From S5-327 sp965116015 (lineage in GTDB: Bacteria; Chloroflexota; Dehalococcoidia; Lucifugimonadales; Australimonadaceae), in the NCBI GenBank assembly GCA_965116015.1, contig OZ220477.1, positions 1,178,001 to 1,242,000 of the forward strand: 64,000 nt of DNA. The letters run 5' to 3'. The notes below the pieces were generated by a model. The model was not told the DNA's origin and did not search any database. It worked only from the letters and a program-made list of their open reading frames with translations. Shown in pieces: positions 43,236 to 52,472 of the stretch. The first letter of the stretch is position 1. Each line of letters opens with the position of its first letter. Made by a program: the position numbers and the translations under genes.

Positions 43236-44434
43236 CGCCCCTCGCGCTCATCAGAACGGCGTGGGCGTCGATCGGCGCGAATCCGCTGCGGACAGTCCTG
43301 ACACTGCTGGGAATCATCATCGGGGTGGCGGCGGTGATATCGCTGATGTCCATAGGGCGCGGCGTTCAGGCGACCATTCGAAGCGACATTGAGGCGCTCG
43401 GAACCAACCTGCTGTACGTGCATTCGGCAGGGGGCAGCCTGACTCTGGACGACGCGCTGGCGCTGAACGACCCTGTATTCGCGCCATCCATCGTAGGCGT
43501 TGCCCCGGAGCTGTCCACCGGCGGCAGCCTGGCGTACAGGGGATCCGAGGCGTTCACGCGCGTGGAGGGGGTTACGTCGGAGTTCGCGAGCGTCCGGAAT
43601 TTCAAGGTGAAGTACGGGGAGTTCATCTCGCCAGCCCACGTGCTGAACCGAAGCAACGTCGCGACGCTGGGCGCGCGGACGGCGGAGGATCTGTTCGGCA
43701 ATCGCGATCCCGTGGGGGTGGATGTTCTGATCTCGGGCATACGGTTCAAGGTCATCGGCGTATTGGAGAGCAAAGGGGCGAACGCCTTCGGGAACGAAGA
43801 CCAGCGCGTGCTGGTTCCGCTGACGACGGCGTTCTACCGTCTCTCCGGCTCGCGGACGCTGGAGGGAGAGATCATTGTTTCGACCATCAACGTGCAGGCC
43901 GCGCCGGGGCGCGTCGCCGAGGCGCAGCAGGAAGCGACGCAGCTGCTGCGCCTGCGCCGCAAGATAACGGACGCGGACGATTTCACCGTCGAGAACCTGG
44001 AGTCGCTCATTCAAGCGCTGAACGAGGCGACAGGCGCGTTGACGGCGTTCCTGGGGGCGGTCGCAGGCATCTCCCTGCTGGTGGGGGGCATCGGCGTCAT
44101 GAACATCATGCTCGTGTCGGTTACGGAAAGGACGCGGGAGATCGGCATCCGAAAAGCGCTGGGGGCGAAGCGGCGCGACATACTGGCGCAGTTCGTGGTC
44201 GAGGCGACAGCGCTGAGCCTGGCTGGAGGAGCGCTGGGGGTCGTTCTGGGCGTGGGAGGCTCCCGGCTGCTGGGCCAGGTAAGCCTGGCCGGAGAGGAGC
44301 TTCCGACTGTGTTCAGCGGCGACATCGCGGCGCTGGCGCTGGCGATATCAGGGGCGATAGGGCTCTTCTTCGGCATCTACCCTGCGGCCCGGGCGGCGCG
44401 GCTGCACCCGATAGAGGCATTGCGCCGCGAGTAA
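43232..44434 (+). CDS. MacB-type ABC permease (FtsX-like)
   Basis: A 400-aa permease with an N-terminal helix (VLTLLGIIIGVAAVISLMS), a large periplasmic domain (about residues 45-275) and three C-terminal helices with GGIGVMNIMLVSVTERTREIG as one part of the typical FtsX text. Together with the ATPase and the adaptor it should export a peptide, lipid or toxic compound by mechanotransmission. Translation is coupled to the ATPase. Confidence 0.92.
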   Translation: MTPLALIRTAWASIGANPLRTVLTLLGIIIGVAAVISLMSIGRGVQATIRSDIEALGTNLLYVHSAGGSLTLDDALALNDPVFAPSIVGVAPELSTGGSLAYRGSEAFTRVEGVTSEFASVRNFKVKYGEFISPAHVLNRSNVATLGARTAEDLFGNRDPVGVDVLISGIRFKVIGVLESKGANAFGNEDQRVLVPLTTAFYRLSGSRTLEGEIIVSTINVQAAPGRVAEAQQEATQLLRLRRKITDADDFTVENLESLIQALNEATGALTAFLGAVAGISLLVGGIGVMNIMLVSVTERTREIGIRKALGAKRRDILAQFVVEATALSLAGGALGVVLGVGGSRLLGQVSLAGEELPTVFSGDIAALALAISGAIGLFFGIYPAARAARLHPIEALRRE

Positions 44435-44473
44435 GCGCGAGACGTTTCGGGGCAGACGCAGGAGGTCTTACGC

Positions 44474-45319
44474 ATGGCTGCGAAGGGGTTCATTCTAACG
44501 ATGCTGGCGGTCGCAGCGGCGGGAGTCATCGCGGGATTAGGGGCGTCCGCCCTGTTTCCGGCGTCTGCCGGCGAGGCTCCGCCAGCTGCAACTCCGCCGG
44601 CCTCGACCCCGCCCGCCGGGAACGGACCGGGAGCGGGAGGCGGCGCTCCGCCGGGCGGCAGAGCGCTAACCGAGGAGGACTTGCCGCCTGAGTTGCGAGA
44701 AGCGATGGCGCAGGATCCGCAACTCGCCGCCGAGGTGCGCGCGGCGATCGAGTCGGGGGAGCTCGTGCTGCCGGGAGCGCCTCCGGCAGCGCCGGGCGCG
44801 GGAGCCGGGGGAACAGGCAGACGGCGCGGCGAGCCTCTGACCGGCGCGGTGGCGTCGTTCGAAGATGGAACGCTCCGGCTCGACACGCCAGACGGCGAGA
44901 CCAGCATCGCTGTCGCGCCCGACGCGCCGGTGAGCCTGACGACGACGGCAGCGGAAGCGGGGAACGCGCTTGCGGCGGGGTCGGAAGTTGTCGTAGTCGC
45001 GCGTCCGAACGAATCCGGGGCGCTGGAGGCCGAGAGCATCCTGGCCGGCGCGGTTGGACCGAGCGCGAACGCGCAGCAGGGCTTCGGCGGGAGTGCGACT
45101 GTCGTTGCTGGTTCGGTGGCGTCGTTCGCCGGCGGAACGCTTACCGTGGCGACAGCAGACGGCGATGTGGCTGTGATCGTGGCGGACGAGACGCCAACTC
45201 AAGTGGCGGCGACTGCGGAGACGACAGCCGAATTGACGGCTGGGGCGACGATCACGGCGTTCGTGCAGCGCGGAGCGGACGGGAGACTCGAGGCGGTGAG
45301 CATCATCGTCGGGGGGTAG
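44474..45319 (+). CDS. Secreted repeat protein with DUF5666-like domains
   Basis: A 281-aa exported protein: an N-terminal helix (LTMLAVAAAGVIAGLG), a Pro/Gly/Ala-rich linker, an acidic helical stretch, then two beta-rich modules that both open with GxVASF (GAVASFEDGTLRLDTPDG and GSVASFAGGTLTVATADG). These look like DUF5666-type units. AGGAGG lies 9 nt before the ATG. It is the last gene of the export operon and shares its G-rich wobble, so it may be a partner or a cargo. Confidence 0.7.
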   Translation: MAAKGFILTMLAVAAAGVIAGLGASALFPASAGEAPPAATPPASTPPAGNGPGAGGGAPPGGRALTEEDLPPELREAMAQDPQLAAEVRAAIESGELVLPGAPPAAPGAGAGGTGRRRGEPLTGAVASFEDGTLRLDTPDGETSIAVAPDAPVSLTTTAAEAGNALAAGSEVVVVARPNESGALEAESILAGAVGPSANAQQGFGGSATVVAGSVASFAGGTLTVATADGDVAVIVADETPTQVAATAETTAELTAGATITAFVQRGADGRLEAVSIIVGG

Positions 45320-45428
45320 CGGCGGCTTCAGGTCGTCGGGAGGCGCACAGGCGCAGGACGCCAGCCCCGGAGGCCGCGAGAGAGAGCGGGGCGCAAGCGG
45401 CAGGCGAGGCGGAGAGCCCCCCAGGCGG

Positions 45429-46403
45429 CTACATCGGGAAGGCGCAGCCGCGCGGGGGAGTGTCGGGACGGAGCGAGTTGAAGAGCAGAAAGCGCAGCTC
45501 GCCATCCGGAGTGCGCTCGCCGTACTCGACCTCCACCGCCAGCGACGGGACGCACCAGTAGGAGAACCGGTCGATATGCGGGGCCTCTACGAACGGGCAG
45601 TCTCGCGTGTGGAGGCGCGAGATCCGCTCGTACACGGCGCCGGAGCCTCCGCGAGAGAACCCGCCGGCCACGCTGCCGACATACCGCAGCTTGTCGCCGT
45701 CGTAGGCGCCCAGCAGCAACGAGGCGAACGGCTGCTCGCTGCCGCCGAACGTGTATCCGCCAACGACGAGGTTCGCTGTGCGCACGTGCTGCACCGAGCG
45801 CCAGTGCTGTGTGCGTTTGCCGGGCTCGTAGAGGCTGTGCTTGTTCTTGGCGACGATGCCGTGCAGCCCAAGCTCCATAGCCGCATCGAACATAGCGACC
45901 CCCTCGCCGTCTTCGAAGTGGCAGAGGTGAACCGTCGCATTAGGCTGAACCGTCTCATGCAAGATCGCCTTGCGCTCGTAGAGCGGCAGCCCCATAAGCG
46001 AGCGTCCATTGAGGTAGAGGATGTCGAACACTTCGTAGTTCACTTGCGCGAGCGGGAGCATTGGCGAGCCGGCCAGCCAGCGCTCGACGACTGCGTGGCG
46101 CTCGGGGACGCCGTCGTCGTTGAGCATGACGAGCTCGCCGTCGAGCACGACTTCGGCGCCGCAGGCGGCCTCGAGAGCCGCAGTGGCCACATCGTAGAAC
46201 GACTGCGTGAGATCGGCGACGCCGCGCGTGTGCATCGACACGCCCGCCCTGTCGACGACGGAGATGGCGCGTATGCCCTCCCACTTAATCTCGTAGATGC
46301 GGTCGGGAGAGTCGGCGGGCTCCGCGGAGGGCGTGGGCAGCATCGGCTCGATGCGGCTGAGCGCGGCGGGCGCGCGAACGACGGCGGCGGAGCTGGTCGT
46401 CAC
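45429..46403 (-). CDS. Stand-alone ATP-dependent DNA ligase (LigC/LigD-type)
   Basis: A 324-aa ligase. The nucleotidyl lysine is Lys40 in EIKWEG, where the common motif is KxDG, so the Asp is replaced by Glu. Further motifs are VLDGELV, FDILYLNG, LGLHGIVAKNK and RTQHWRSVQ. The C-terminal OB domain is present (LVVGGYTFGGS). GTG 46403 lies 1 nt after the ku stop, so the genes are coupled. It probably seals breaks held by Ku or fills a back-up role to LigD at 56809. Confidence 0.88.
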   Translation of the reverse strand: MTTSSAAVVRAPAALSRIEPMLPTPSAEPADSPDRIYEIKWEGIRAISVVDRAGVSMHTRGVADLTQSFYDVATAALEAACGAEVVLDGELVMLNDDGVPERHAVVERWLAGSPMLPLAQVNYEVFDILYLNGRSLMGLPLYERKAILHETVQPNATVHLCHFEDGEGVAMFDAAMELGLHGIVAKNKHSLYEPGKRTQHWRSVQHVRTANLVVGGYTFGGSEQPFASLLLGAYDGDKLRYVGSVAGGFSRGGSGAVYERISRLHTRDCPFVEAPHIDRFSYWCVPSLAVEVEYGERTPDGELRFLLFNSLRPDTPPRGCAFPM

Positions 46404-46404
46404 G

Positions 46405-47226
46405 CTACGAGGCTTCCCTTGCGCGCGTGTCGCTGGATTCCGAAGCGCCGGATGCGGCGCGGGATGCGTCGATCGACGCTCTGAGCGCTTCCATCAGGTC
46501 GAGCACGTTGCTAGGAGGAGCGTCGGGGGCGGCGGGGATGGCGGAGCCAAGCCCCAGCTTCGCCTCTATGACTTGCTGGAGGGCGGAGCGGTACTCGTCT
46601 TCGTAGGCGTCGGGTTCGAACTCGCCGCTGAACTGATCGATGAGCATCACCGCCATCTGCAGCTCGGCTTCGCTCAGATCCGCCCCGACGGGGATGTTGA
46701 GCTCGACCGAGCTGCGGATCTCGTCGGGGTAGTACAGCGTCTCCATCATCAGCCCCTCCTGGTACGGACGCACGAGGCAGAGATGCTCCTTGTTCCGCAG
46801 CGCCACCTTGGCGATGGCTACCCGGTTGGTCGATTCCAGCGCCTGCTTCAGCAAGCAGAACGGCTTCACGCCGACGCTCTCGGGTTCGATGTAGTAGCTC
46901 TTCTCGTAGTGCACAGGGTCGATGCTCCTGATGTCGACGAACCGCACAATCTCGATCGTGTGGGTCGACTTCAGGGGGAGATTCGCGAAGTCTTCCTCCT
47001 CCATCACGAGATACTCGCCCTTGGTGAACTCGTATCCGCGAACGATGTCGGCGTACTCCACCTCGCAGTCGTGGTGCGGGCACCAGCGCTTCTGCCTCAA
47101 CCGCGTGTGGCAGGAGTTGTGCAGCTGCGCGAACCCGATGTCCTTGCTCTCCGTGGCGACGTACAGCTTCATCGGAATAGCGACCATTCCGAAGCTGATT
47201 GCGCCCTTCCAGATTGCTCGCGCCAT
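46405..47226 (-). CDS. ku: NHEJ DNA end-binding protein Ku
   Basis: A 273-aa bacterial Ku. It begins MARAIWKGAISFGMVAIP, the classical start, and has a small zinc-like patch (HNSCHTRL, WCPHHDC), KGEYLVMEEEDF and the dimer-bridging LVRPYQEGLMMETLYYPDE. The tail is short and acidic-to-basic, about 40 residues. It forms a ring on DNA ends and recruits LigD. It is the first gene of an operon with the ligase. Confidence 0.95.
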   Translation of the reverse strand: MARAIWKGAISFGMVAIPMKLYVATESKDIGFAQLHNSCHTRLRQKRWCPHHDCEVEYADIVRGYEFTKGEYLVMEEEDFANLPLKSTHTIEIVRFVDIRSIDPVHYEKSYYIEPESVGVKPFCLLKQALESTNRVAIAKVALRNKEHLCLVRPYQEGLMMETLYYPDEIRSSVELNIPVGADLSEAELQMAVMLIDQFSGEFEPDAYEDEYRSALQQVIEAKLGLGSAIPAAPDAPPSNVLDLMEALRASIDASRAASGASESSDTRAREAS

Positions 47227-47594
47227 TCGCCGCCTCAGCCCCCTTCTCCCTCTTCTGCTCTTCTGCGCTCGCCCCTTCCGCGCTCGCCGCCGGAAAAGTC
47301 TAGGATGGGCCAGAGGAGACGGTCAACGGAACTCCGGCGCCAGATTCGGGCTCTGTTGAGAAGCAGAATCCTCACGCCCGGAGGAGATCCCCGCAGACGG
47401 AGCAGTACATCAGCACGACGATGAACCCATCTCCGGCGCTTCCTGAGCCGCCGCAGCCGCTCTCCTGCGCTCGTTGCGTCCGGTCGGCGCGGCGCGGCCT
47501 GCGCCTCCCGCGCGCTCAGGGAGCCACTGGGTCAGTCGCGCGGCTTCGTCAGTCTGGGTAAGCGCCTCCCGCGCGCTCAGGGAGCCACTGCCCC
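47227..47594. other. Intergenic region with a 29-nt repeat pair
   Basis: No gene is seen in these 368 bases. The left part holds the promoter side of ku. The right part holds two 29-nt repeats (separate entry). Confidence 0.5.
47501..47590. repeat. 29-nt direct repeat pair with 32-nt spacer
   Basis: Two identical 29-nt copies starting GCGCCTCCCGCGCGCTCAGG lie at 47501-47529 and 47562-47590, an offset of 61. There are only two copies and no cas genes. Confidence 0.8.
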
Positions 47595-48482
47595 CTAGCC
47601 CCGGAGGGCCGCTTCGAGGTAGGACGCGTCGAGATACGCCCCAACCTCCGCGCCGTGGGGAGGCGCGAGGCCGAACCGCAAGCGGATGTCGAGCGGTACG
47701 GCAAGCGCGAGTGGGTCGAGTTCCAGCGACGCCGGAAGCCGCGACAACGCAACCTCCGCCCTGCCCGGATCCGTGCTCATCGCCGACGCCGACAGCTCAG
47801 CAGCGAGCTTCCGACGGTCAGGATCGCGCGCCCATCGCGTCGCCGCGCCGAGCGCGCGGAGAAACGCCTCCACCGTCGCGCGGTTCTCCTCCGCCCACGG
47901 CTTGCTCACGGCGTACACGCCCCCGGGATAGTCGGGAACGACCTCGTCGTGGCGGGCGAACAGGCGCATGCCCGCCTCTTCGGCGCGAGCGTTCCACGGA
48001 GGGTTGAAAATGCCCGCGTACGTCTCGCCCTTCTCCATCGACTCGAACCGGTAGCCGGTCGCCCCCGCCGGCGTGAACGTGTAGTCGCGGTCGAGCTCCA
48101 GCCCGTGCTCTTGCAGGATGCGCCGCAGCACGAGCCCGTAGGCGGTGTCGACCGCGTCGACGGCCAGCGCCTTTCCCCGAAGATCGTCCCACGTCTGAAT
48201 CTCGGGGCGCACGTGCACGGGCAGGTTCACGCCCTCGCTCGCCTTGGCGACAGCCACGACCTCCGGCCCCTCCCGCTCCGACCACGCCAGCACGTTGTCG
48301 AACGCCGTCGACGCGATCTGCCAGCGGTCGTTGATGAGACCGCGCATCTGCTCAGTCGAGCTTGGCGTGCGCGTCTCCTCGACCTCAAGACCCTCGCTTT
48401 CGAATATGCCGCCTGCCCTGGCAAGCGCCACTACGGCGCTCTCGCCGAACGTGATCAGGCCGACCTTGCGCAACTCAGGCAT
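47595..48482 (-). CDS. NMT1/THI5-like substrate-binding protein
   Basis: A 295-aa periplasmic-binding-protein fold: RKVGLITFGESA at the start, GIFESEGLEVE, LRGKALAVDAVDTAYG and AGIFNPPWN. This is the pattern of ABC-type nitrate/taurine/pyrimidine-precursor binding proteins. No signal peptide or lipobox is visible, which is odd for a transporter part, so it may be cytoplasmic or enzymatic. No permease or ATPase is adjacent. Confidence 0.78.
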   Translation of the reverse strand: MPELRKVGLITFGESAVVALARAGGIFESEGLEVEETRTPSSTEQMRGLINDRWQIASTAFDNVLAWSEREGPEVVAVAKASEGVNLPVHVRPEIQTWDDLRGKALAVDAVDTAYGLVLRRILQEHGLELDRDYTFTPAGATGYRFESMEKGETYAGIFNPPWNARAEEAGMRLFARHDEVVPDYPGGVYAVSKPWAEENRATVEAFLRALGAATRWARDPDRRKLAAELSASAMSTDPGRAEVALSRLPASLELDPLALAVPLDIRLRFGLAPPHGAEVGAYLDASYLEAALRG

Positions 48483-48603
48483 CGGGCTCCTCCGCGCGGA
48501 GATGGCGGGCGGTATCTTACGCTATGCCCATTCAGCCCGCTCTCCGGCACGATCTTGCGCGCTGTCGTCTCCCTTGCTATGCGGCCTGCGGTAAGATGCC
48601 GCC

Positions 48604-50946
48604 ATGCCCAAGCTCTCCCCGCGCGACCTGACCAACGCCCTCCCCGACCTCCGCTCGCCGAGGCGGCTGGCGGGGCTCGAGGGGGAGGTCGTCGTCTACC
48701 GCGACGCGCTTGGCGTTCCGCACGCGCAGGCGGGAACGACGCGCGACGCCTTCTTCGCACAGGGGTTCTTCTGCGCGCAAGACCGCCTGTGGCAGATGGA
48801 TTGGGATCGCCATCGCGCCTACGGCAGGAGCGCCGAGTGGCTCGGAGCGCCCGCCGTCGAGCAGGACGCCTTTCTCCGGCGTACAGGACTCGAGGCGTCG
48901 AGTCTGGCCGACTACGCCGCCATCGACGCTCCCGCCCGGGCAATGCTCGACGCGTACGCCGCCGGCGTCAACGCGTTCATCGAGAACGGCGGCCCGCTCC
49001 CCGTCGAGTACGTCCTGCTCGACGAACAGCCAGAGCCGTGGCGCGCCTGGGACGGCCTCGCCGTGTTCAAGGCGCGTCATCTGTTTATGGGGACGTTTGA
49101 GTCCAAGCTTTGGCGCGGACGCCTCATCGAGCGCATCGGGCCCGACGCCGCCGCCGCGCTCTTCCCCATCCATCTCCACGGCGACCTTATGATCATTCCC
49201 CCCGGCGCCGAGTTCGAGGGCGAGCCGCCCACCGCCGCCGAGCTGATGCGCGCCGCCTCCGCCGCGCCGCTCAGCGCCGCGCTCAACAGCGAGCCGCCGG
49301 ACTCCGGCAGCAACAGCTGGGCCGTAGCGGCTGGGCGCGCTCGCACAGGCGGCCCGCTCCTTGCCGGCGACTCCCACCGTCAGCCCGACACCCCCAACGT
49401 CTACTACCAGAACCATATCGCCTGCCCTGAGTTCGACGTGGTCGGCCTCTCGTTCGCGGGGTTGCCGGGGTTCCACCACTTCGGACACAACGCATTCGTC
49501 GCCTGGTGCGTTACGCACACCGCAGCGGACTACCAGGACTTGTACGTCGAGCGTTTCGAGCCCGGCAACCCGCGCCGCTACGAGTTCCAGGGCGGCTGGC
49601 GCAACGCCGCTCTCCGCGAGGAGACGCTGCGCGTGCGCGGCGACGACGACATCCCCATCGCCGTCGTCGAGACGCATCACGGGCCAGTCGTATTCGGCGA
49701 TCCGGCGTCGGGGCATGCGGTGTCGATGCGCTACACGGCGACCGCCGAGCCGGGACGCTGGCCTGAGTGCGTCCTGCGTATGCTAACCGCCCGCGACTGC
49801 GACGAGTTCGAGTCCGCGCAAGAGCAGTGGGTCGATCCGTGCAACAACCTGCTTAGCGCCGACGTCCGTGGCAATATCAGCTACCTTATGCGCGGCAAGC
49901 TGCCCATCCGGTCGAGAGTGAACGCGTGGGCGCCCGCGCCAGGCTGGACGGGCGAGCGCGAGTGGAGCGGAGCGGCGCCGTTCGAATCGCATCCGCGCCT
50001 GCGCAATCCCGAGCAAGGCTACATCGTAACCGCGAACAATCGCGTCGCCGGCGCCCCGCCTCACTTCATCGGCGTCGACTTCGCCCCCGACCTGCGCGCC
50101 CGCGCCCTCAACGCTCGCCTCCGCAACCTCGCCAGCGCCGGCGTCGACGATGACGATATGGAGTCGCTCCACGCCACGCGCGCCTCGCCGCTCGCCCGTC
50201 AGGCGACGCCGCTGCTGCTCGCAACCCCAGCCGGCGACGCTGTCGAAGCCGAGGCGCTGCGCATCCTCGACGGCTGGAATTACGCTATGGAGCGCGACGC
50301 CCCCGCCCCCACCGTGTACTCGTTCGCGATGACTGAGCTCCTGCGGACGGTGTGCGAACGCCTCATCGGCCCGGAGCTCGCCGCCGAGGCGCTGACCGGA
50401 ACCGGACGCGGCGCCGGCGCTATGACTCGCTCGCTCCGCCGCCGCATAGGACTCGCCATCGAGGCGAACGACACGTCGCTCATCGCCGGCGACTCGTGGG
50501 AGCGTGTGGGCGCCGACGCGTTCCGCAAGGGCGTGCGCCGTCTGCGCGGCCTGCTCGGCGACGACCCCTCCGGATGGGAGTGGGGAGTGCTCCACCGCTC
50601 GCGCCACGCCCACCCGCTCTCGGCGGCGTTCCCCGACGACGCCCCCCTGCTCGATCCGCCGTCGATGCCTCTCAGCGGCGACGGCGAAACGCCGCTACAG
50701 GGCGCCTACATCGCCGACGATCCGTTCACAGCGATCTCCGTATCGGTTGCGCGCTACGTCTACGACCTGCGCGACTGGCGCAACTCGCGCTGGATCGTCC
50801 CGCTTGGCGCTTCCGGCTGCCCCGGAAGCCCGCACTACGCCGACCAGCTAGCGCCTTGGGCGGCAGTCCAGACGCGCCCGATGCTCTACGACTGGGCCGA
50901 CATCCGCGCCGACGCCGAAAGCGTCCAGCGCCTCAGCCCGGGATAG
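48604..50946 (+). CDS. Penicillin acylase family Ntn-hydrolase
   Basis: A 780-aa penicillin acylase-type precursor. The N-terminal alpha chain has VVYRDALGVPHAQA and FAQGFFCAQDRLWQMD. The beta chain should start at Ser236 in SNSWAVAAG after autocleavage; LLAGDSH follows in place of the usual LLANDPH. No signal peptide is seen. Members cut amides of acyl side chains, including quorum signals and polyamine amides. The gene stands alone, followed by a 28-nt palindrome. Confidence 0.87.
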   Translation: MPKLSPRDLTNALPDLRSPRRLAGLEGEVVVYRDALGVPHAQAGTTRDAFFAQGFFCAQDRLWQMDWDRHRAYGRSAEWLGAPAVEQDAFLRRTGLEASSLADYAAIDAPARAMLDAYAAGVNAFIENGGPLPVEYVLLDEQPEPWRAWDGLAVFKARHLFMGTFESKLWRGRLIERIGPDAAAALFPIHLHGDLMIIPPGAEFEGEPPTAAELMRAASAAPLSAALNSEPPDSGSNSWAVAAGRARTGGPLLAGDSHRQPDTPNVYYQNHIACPEFDVVGLSFAGLPGFHHFGHNAFVAWCVTHTAADYQDLYVERFEPGNPRRYEFQGGWRNAALREETLRVRGDDDIPIAVVETHHGPVVFGDPASGHAVSMRYTATAEPGRWPECVLRMLTARDCDEFESAQEQWVDPCNNLLSADVRGNISYLMRGKLPIRSRVNAWAPAPGWTGEREWSGAAPFESHPRLRNPEQGYIVTANNRVAGAPPHFIGVDFAPDLRARALNARLRNLASAGVDDDDMESLHATRASPLARQATPLLLATPAGDAVEAEALRILDGWNYAMERDAPAPTVYSFAMTELLRTVCERLIGPELAAEALTGTGRGAGAMTRSLRRRIGLAIEANDTSLIAGDSWERVGADAFRKGVRRLRGLLGDDPSGWEWGVLHRSRHAHPLSAAFPDDAPLLDPPSMPLSGDGETPLQGAYIADDPFTAISVSVARYVYDLRDWRNSRWIVPLGASGCPGSPHYADQLAPWAAVQTRPMLYDWADIRADAESVQRLSPG

Positions 50947-51042
50947 CGGCGCGACTGCCTGGGCCGCTCTGCGGCCAGCGGCTCCCCATCGACGAACAGC
51001 GCTAGTCGCGCCACCGTTTTCGGCATGGAATGGAATTGCAAA

Positions 51043-51070
51043 GAGAGAGCCGGGGCGCCCCGGCTCTCTC
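51043..51070. terminator. 28-nt perfect palindrome, likely bidirectional terminator
   Basis: GAGAGAGCCGGGGC is followed at once by its exact complement, giving a 14-bp hairpin with no spare loop bases. It lies about 100 bp after the acylase stop. AACTT follows on the plus strand and TTTGCAA on the minus strand, so U-runs are weak. Confidence 0.5.
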
Positions 51071-51225
51071 AACTTGGGATGACGCCCTGGACGTGCTTGA
51101 CCCGCATTCAAAGGCGGGGGGACGCCAGGGAGCATTACAAGGACATTCAGCTGTCGCCGGGCATCCGTTGTCAACTACCCATGCATCTCCCCTCAACGAT
51201 GCGCCTTGCTTGGTAAACTCCACGC

Positions 51226-52332
51226 ATGACGACCCTCGACGACATCCAGCGATTCCTCGATAACCCCCTGCCCGCCGAGGCGCGCGAACGCGCGCTGCTC
51301 TCCGGCTCGATGGGCGAGTCTCCCTCGAAATACTCCCGCAGCCCCGCGATGTGGAACGCGGCGTTCCGCGACATCGGCCTCGACGCCGTCCATGCGCCGT
51401 TCGATGTGCGCCCCGAGAATCTGGCGGGGTTCGTGGGCGCCGCGCGCGACCTCCCCGGCTTTATGGGCTCGAACGTAACCGTTCCGCACAAGCTCGCCAT
51501 AATGCCCCTGCTCGACGACATCGACCCCCTCGCGCAAGAGATCGGCGCCGTCAACACGTTCGCCCTCGGCGCCGACGGCAGGCTCTCCGGCTACAACACC
51601 GACGCCGACGGCCTGATCGCAAGCATCACGCGCCCGCTGCCCGGACAGCCCGCGCCGTTCCTCCCGACGCTGGCGGGCTGCGACGCGCTGCTGCTCGGCG
51701 CCGGAGGCGCAGGCCGCGCCGCGGCGTTCGCGCTCGCCCGCAGCCTCGAGGGCGGCTCGCTGCTCATCACGAACCGCTCGCTCGACCGCGCGCAGGAGCT
51801 CGCCGCGCAAGCCGCAGCAGCCCTCGGCGCGCGGGTCGCCGCCGTCAGCCAGCGCGACGCGCTCGCCGCGGCCGCGAGCGTCGACGTCATCGTCAACGCG
51901 TCGACTGTCGGGCAGTCAGGCGTCCGGCGTCTCGCGGGCGGACAGGCGACGTCGCTCGAGGCGTTCTCCTCGCTCGCGCCCGCCAACCCGGCGACGCTGC
52001 CGGAGACCGACGACCTGCAGGGATTCTGGCGCGAGTGGTTCGCAGCCTCCGCCGACGCCATCGCCGAGAACAACGCGCGCTCAGCAGCGGCCATCGCCGC
52101 CTGCAAACCGACAGCGGCGTTCGTCGACGCCGTGTACTCGCCCGCCGAAACCGTCCTGCTGCGTCAGGCCCGGCTCTCGGGACGCAAGACGCTGAACGGC
52201 AAGGGAATGCTCGTGATGCAGGCGGCGTTCTCGTTCGTCAACCGTATGACGCGCCGCCACTTGCAGGACGCCGGCCACGACCCCGACGCGCTCTACAACA
52301 GGGTCGTCGCGGTTATGGACGCAGCGTTCTAG
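51226..52332 (+). CDS. aroE: Shikimate dehydrogenase-like protein
   Basis: A 368-aa protein with the AroE motifs: SKYSRSP (substrate Ser pair), GSNVTVPHK (catalytic Lys), GAVNTF, YNTDADG and the Rossmann GAGGAGRA. It is about 90 residues longer than E. coli AroE, with an insert before the final helices (about residues 245-290). It would reduce 3-dehydroshikimate with NADPH, or act as a quinate/shikimate paralogue. No other aromatic-pathway gene is near. Confidence 0.85.
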   Translation: MTTLDDIQRFLDNPLPAEARERALLSGSMGESPSKYSRSPAMWNAAFRDIGLDAVHAPFDVRPENLAGFVGAARDLPGFMGSNVTVPHKLAIMPLLDDIDPLAQEIGAVNTFALGADGRLSGYNTDADGLIASITRPLPGQPAPFLPTLAGCDALLLGAGGAGRAAAFALARSLEGGSLLITNRSLDRAQELAAQAAAALGARVAAVSQRDALAAAASVDVIVNASTVGQSGVRRLAGGQATSLEAFSSLAPANPATLPETDDLQGFWREWFAASADAIAENNARSAAAIAACKPTAAFVDAVYSPAETVLLRQARLSGRKTLNGKGMLVMQAAFSFVNRMTRRHLQDAGHDPDALYNRVVAVMDAAF

Positions 52333-52472
52333 CGACCCCCAACAGAACGCGAGGCGCACAGGGCGACGGCGGCGGGCGACTAGCGCTCTGCGCCGACCGG
52401 CTGGCGAACGGCGTAAGATAGCGCCTGAATTGCTCGCCACATCTGCTCATCACATCCGACGGAGGCGCCGGC

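Noticed and set aside
47501..47590. A minimal type I-E-like CRISPR array
   Set aside because: Two copies only, no cas genes, and the repeat is unrelated to the similar pairs elsewhere in the window.
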